Assembly (NCBI GenBank): GCA_028278125.1
Contig: JANQEY010000070.1
Span: 1-6,021, forward strand
Origin: a bacterium
GTDB taxonomy: Bacteria; Electryoneota; Electryoneia; Electryoneales; Electryoneaceae
Length of the DNA stretch: 6,021 bases
Direction of reading: 5' to 3'
A program made the translations under genes and the position numbers. Positions 6,021-6,021 of this stretch are shown piece by piece (positions within the stretch are counted from its first letter, which is position 1; each line of letters begins with the position of its first letter). Under the pieces are notes generated by a model that saw nothing but the letters and a program-made list of their open reading frames with translations, was not told the DNA's origin and did not search any database.

Positions 6021-6021
6021 A

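Overview
The window is dominated by one very large secreted or surface protein gene of the RHS/YD-repeat type. It is open at the 5' edge of the window and ends at 5254 on the + strand. Its parts, in order, are: an N-terminal region with an acidic DxDxDG calcium-binding-like run; a conserved region ending in an HFTPWDCNWPYGPP motif; six NHL-type repeats, enough for one beta-propeller; a long YD-repeat array; the RHS-associated core ending in DPYGL; and a 129-residue variable C-terminal tail. This is the layout of a polymorphic-toxin-like RHS protein: a YD shell, a conserved core that often self-cleaves, and an exchangeable tail.

A second small gene (5254-5616, +) starts on the last base of the RHS stop codon (TAATG) behind a good ribosome binding site, so the two are probably translationally coupled. 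It encodes a 120-residue protein with two membrane helices and a C-terminal CxxC...CxxC zinc ribbon. Its position is that of an immunity gene or RHS partner, but its sequence matches no immunity family I can name. The unrecognised, partly hydrophobic RHS tail plus this membrane zinc-ribbon protein is the most promising candidate for something undescribed here.

From 5617 to 5951 there is no convincing gene. The stretch holds a long hairpin just after the small gene (possible terminator), a short hairpin, a T-rich tract running into a G-rich tract, and two perfect tandem copies of a 16-base unit abutting the palindrome GGACGTCC. At the right edge, on the - strand, are the last 22 codons of a gene that read like the C-terminus of a REP-associated (Y1/IS200-like) tyrosine transposase. 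The tandem repeat and palindrome lie just past its stop codon. The RHS operon and this transposase are convergent.

The organism is probably a Gram-negative environmental bacterium. The N-terminal RHS wording, the NHL insertion and the transposase tail resemble what I know from Deltaproteobacteria (Desulfobacterota, Geobacter-like and sulfate reducers). This rests on pattern memory, not a search, and is tentative. Base composition looks moderate and fairly even across the two coding genes.
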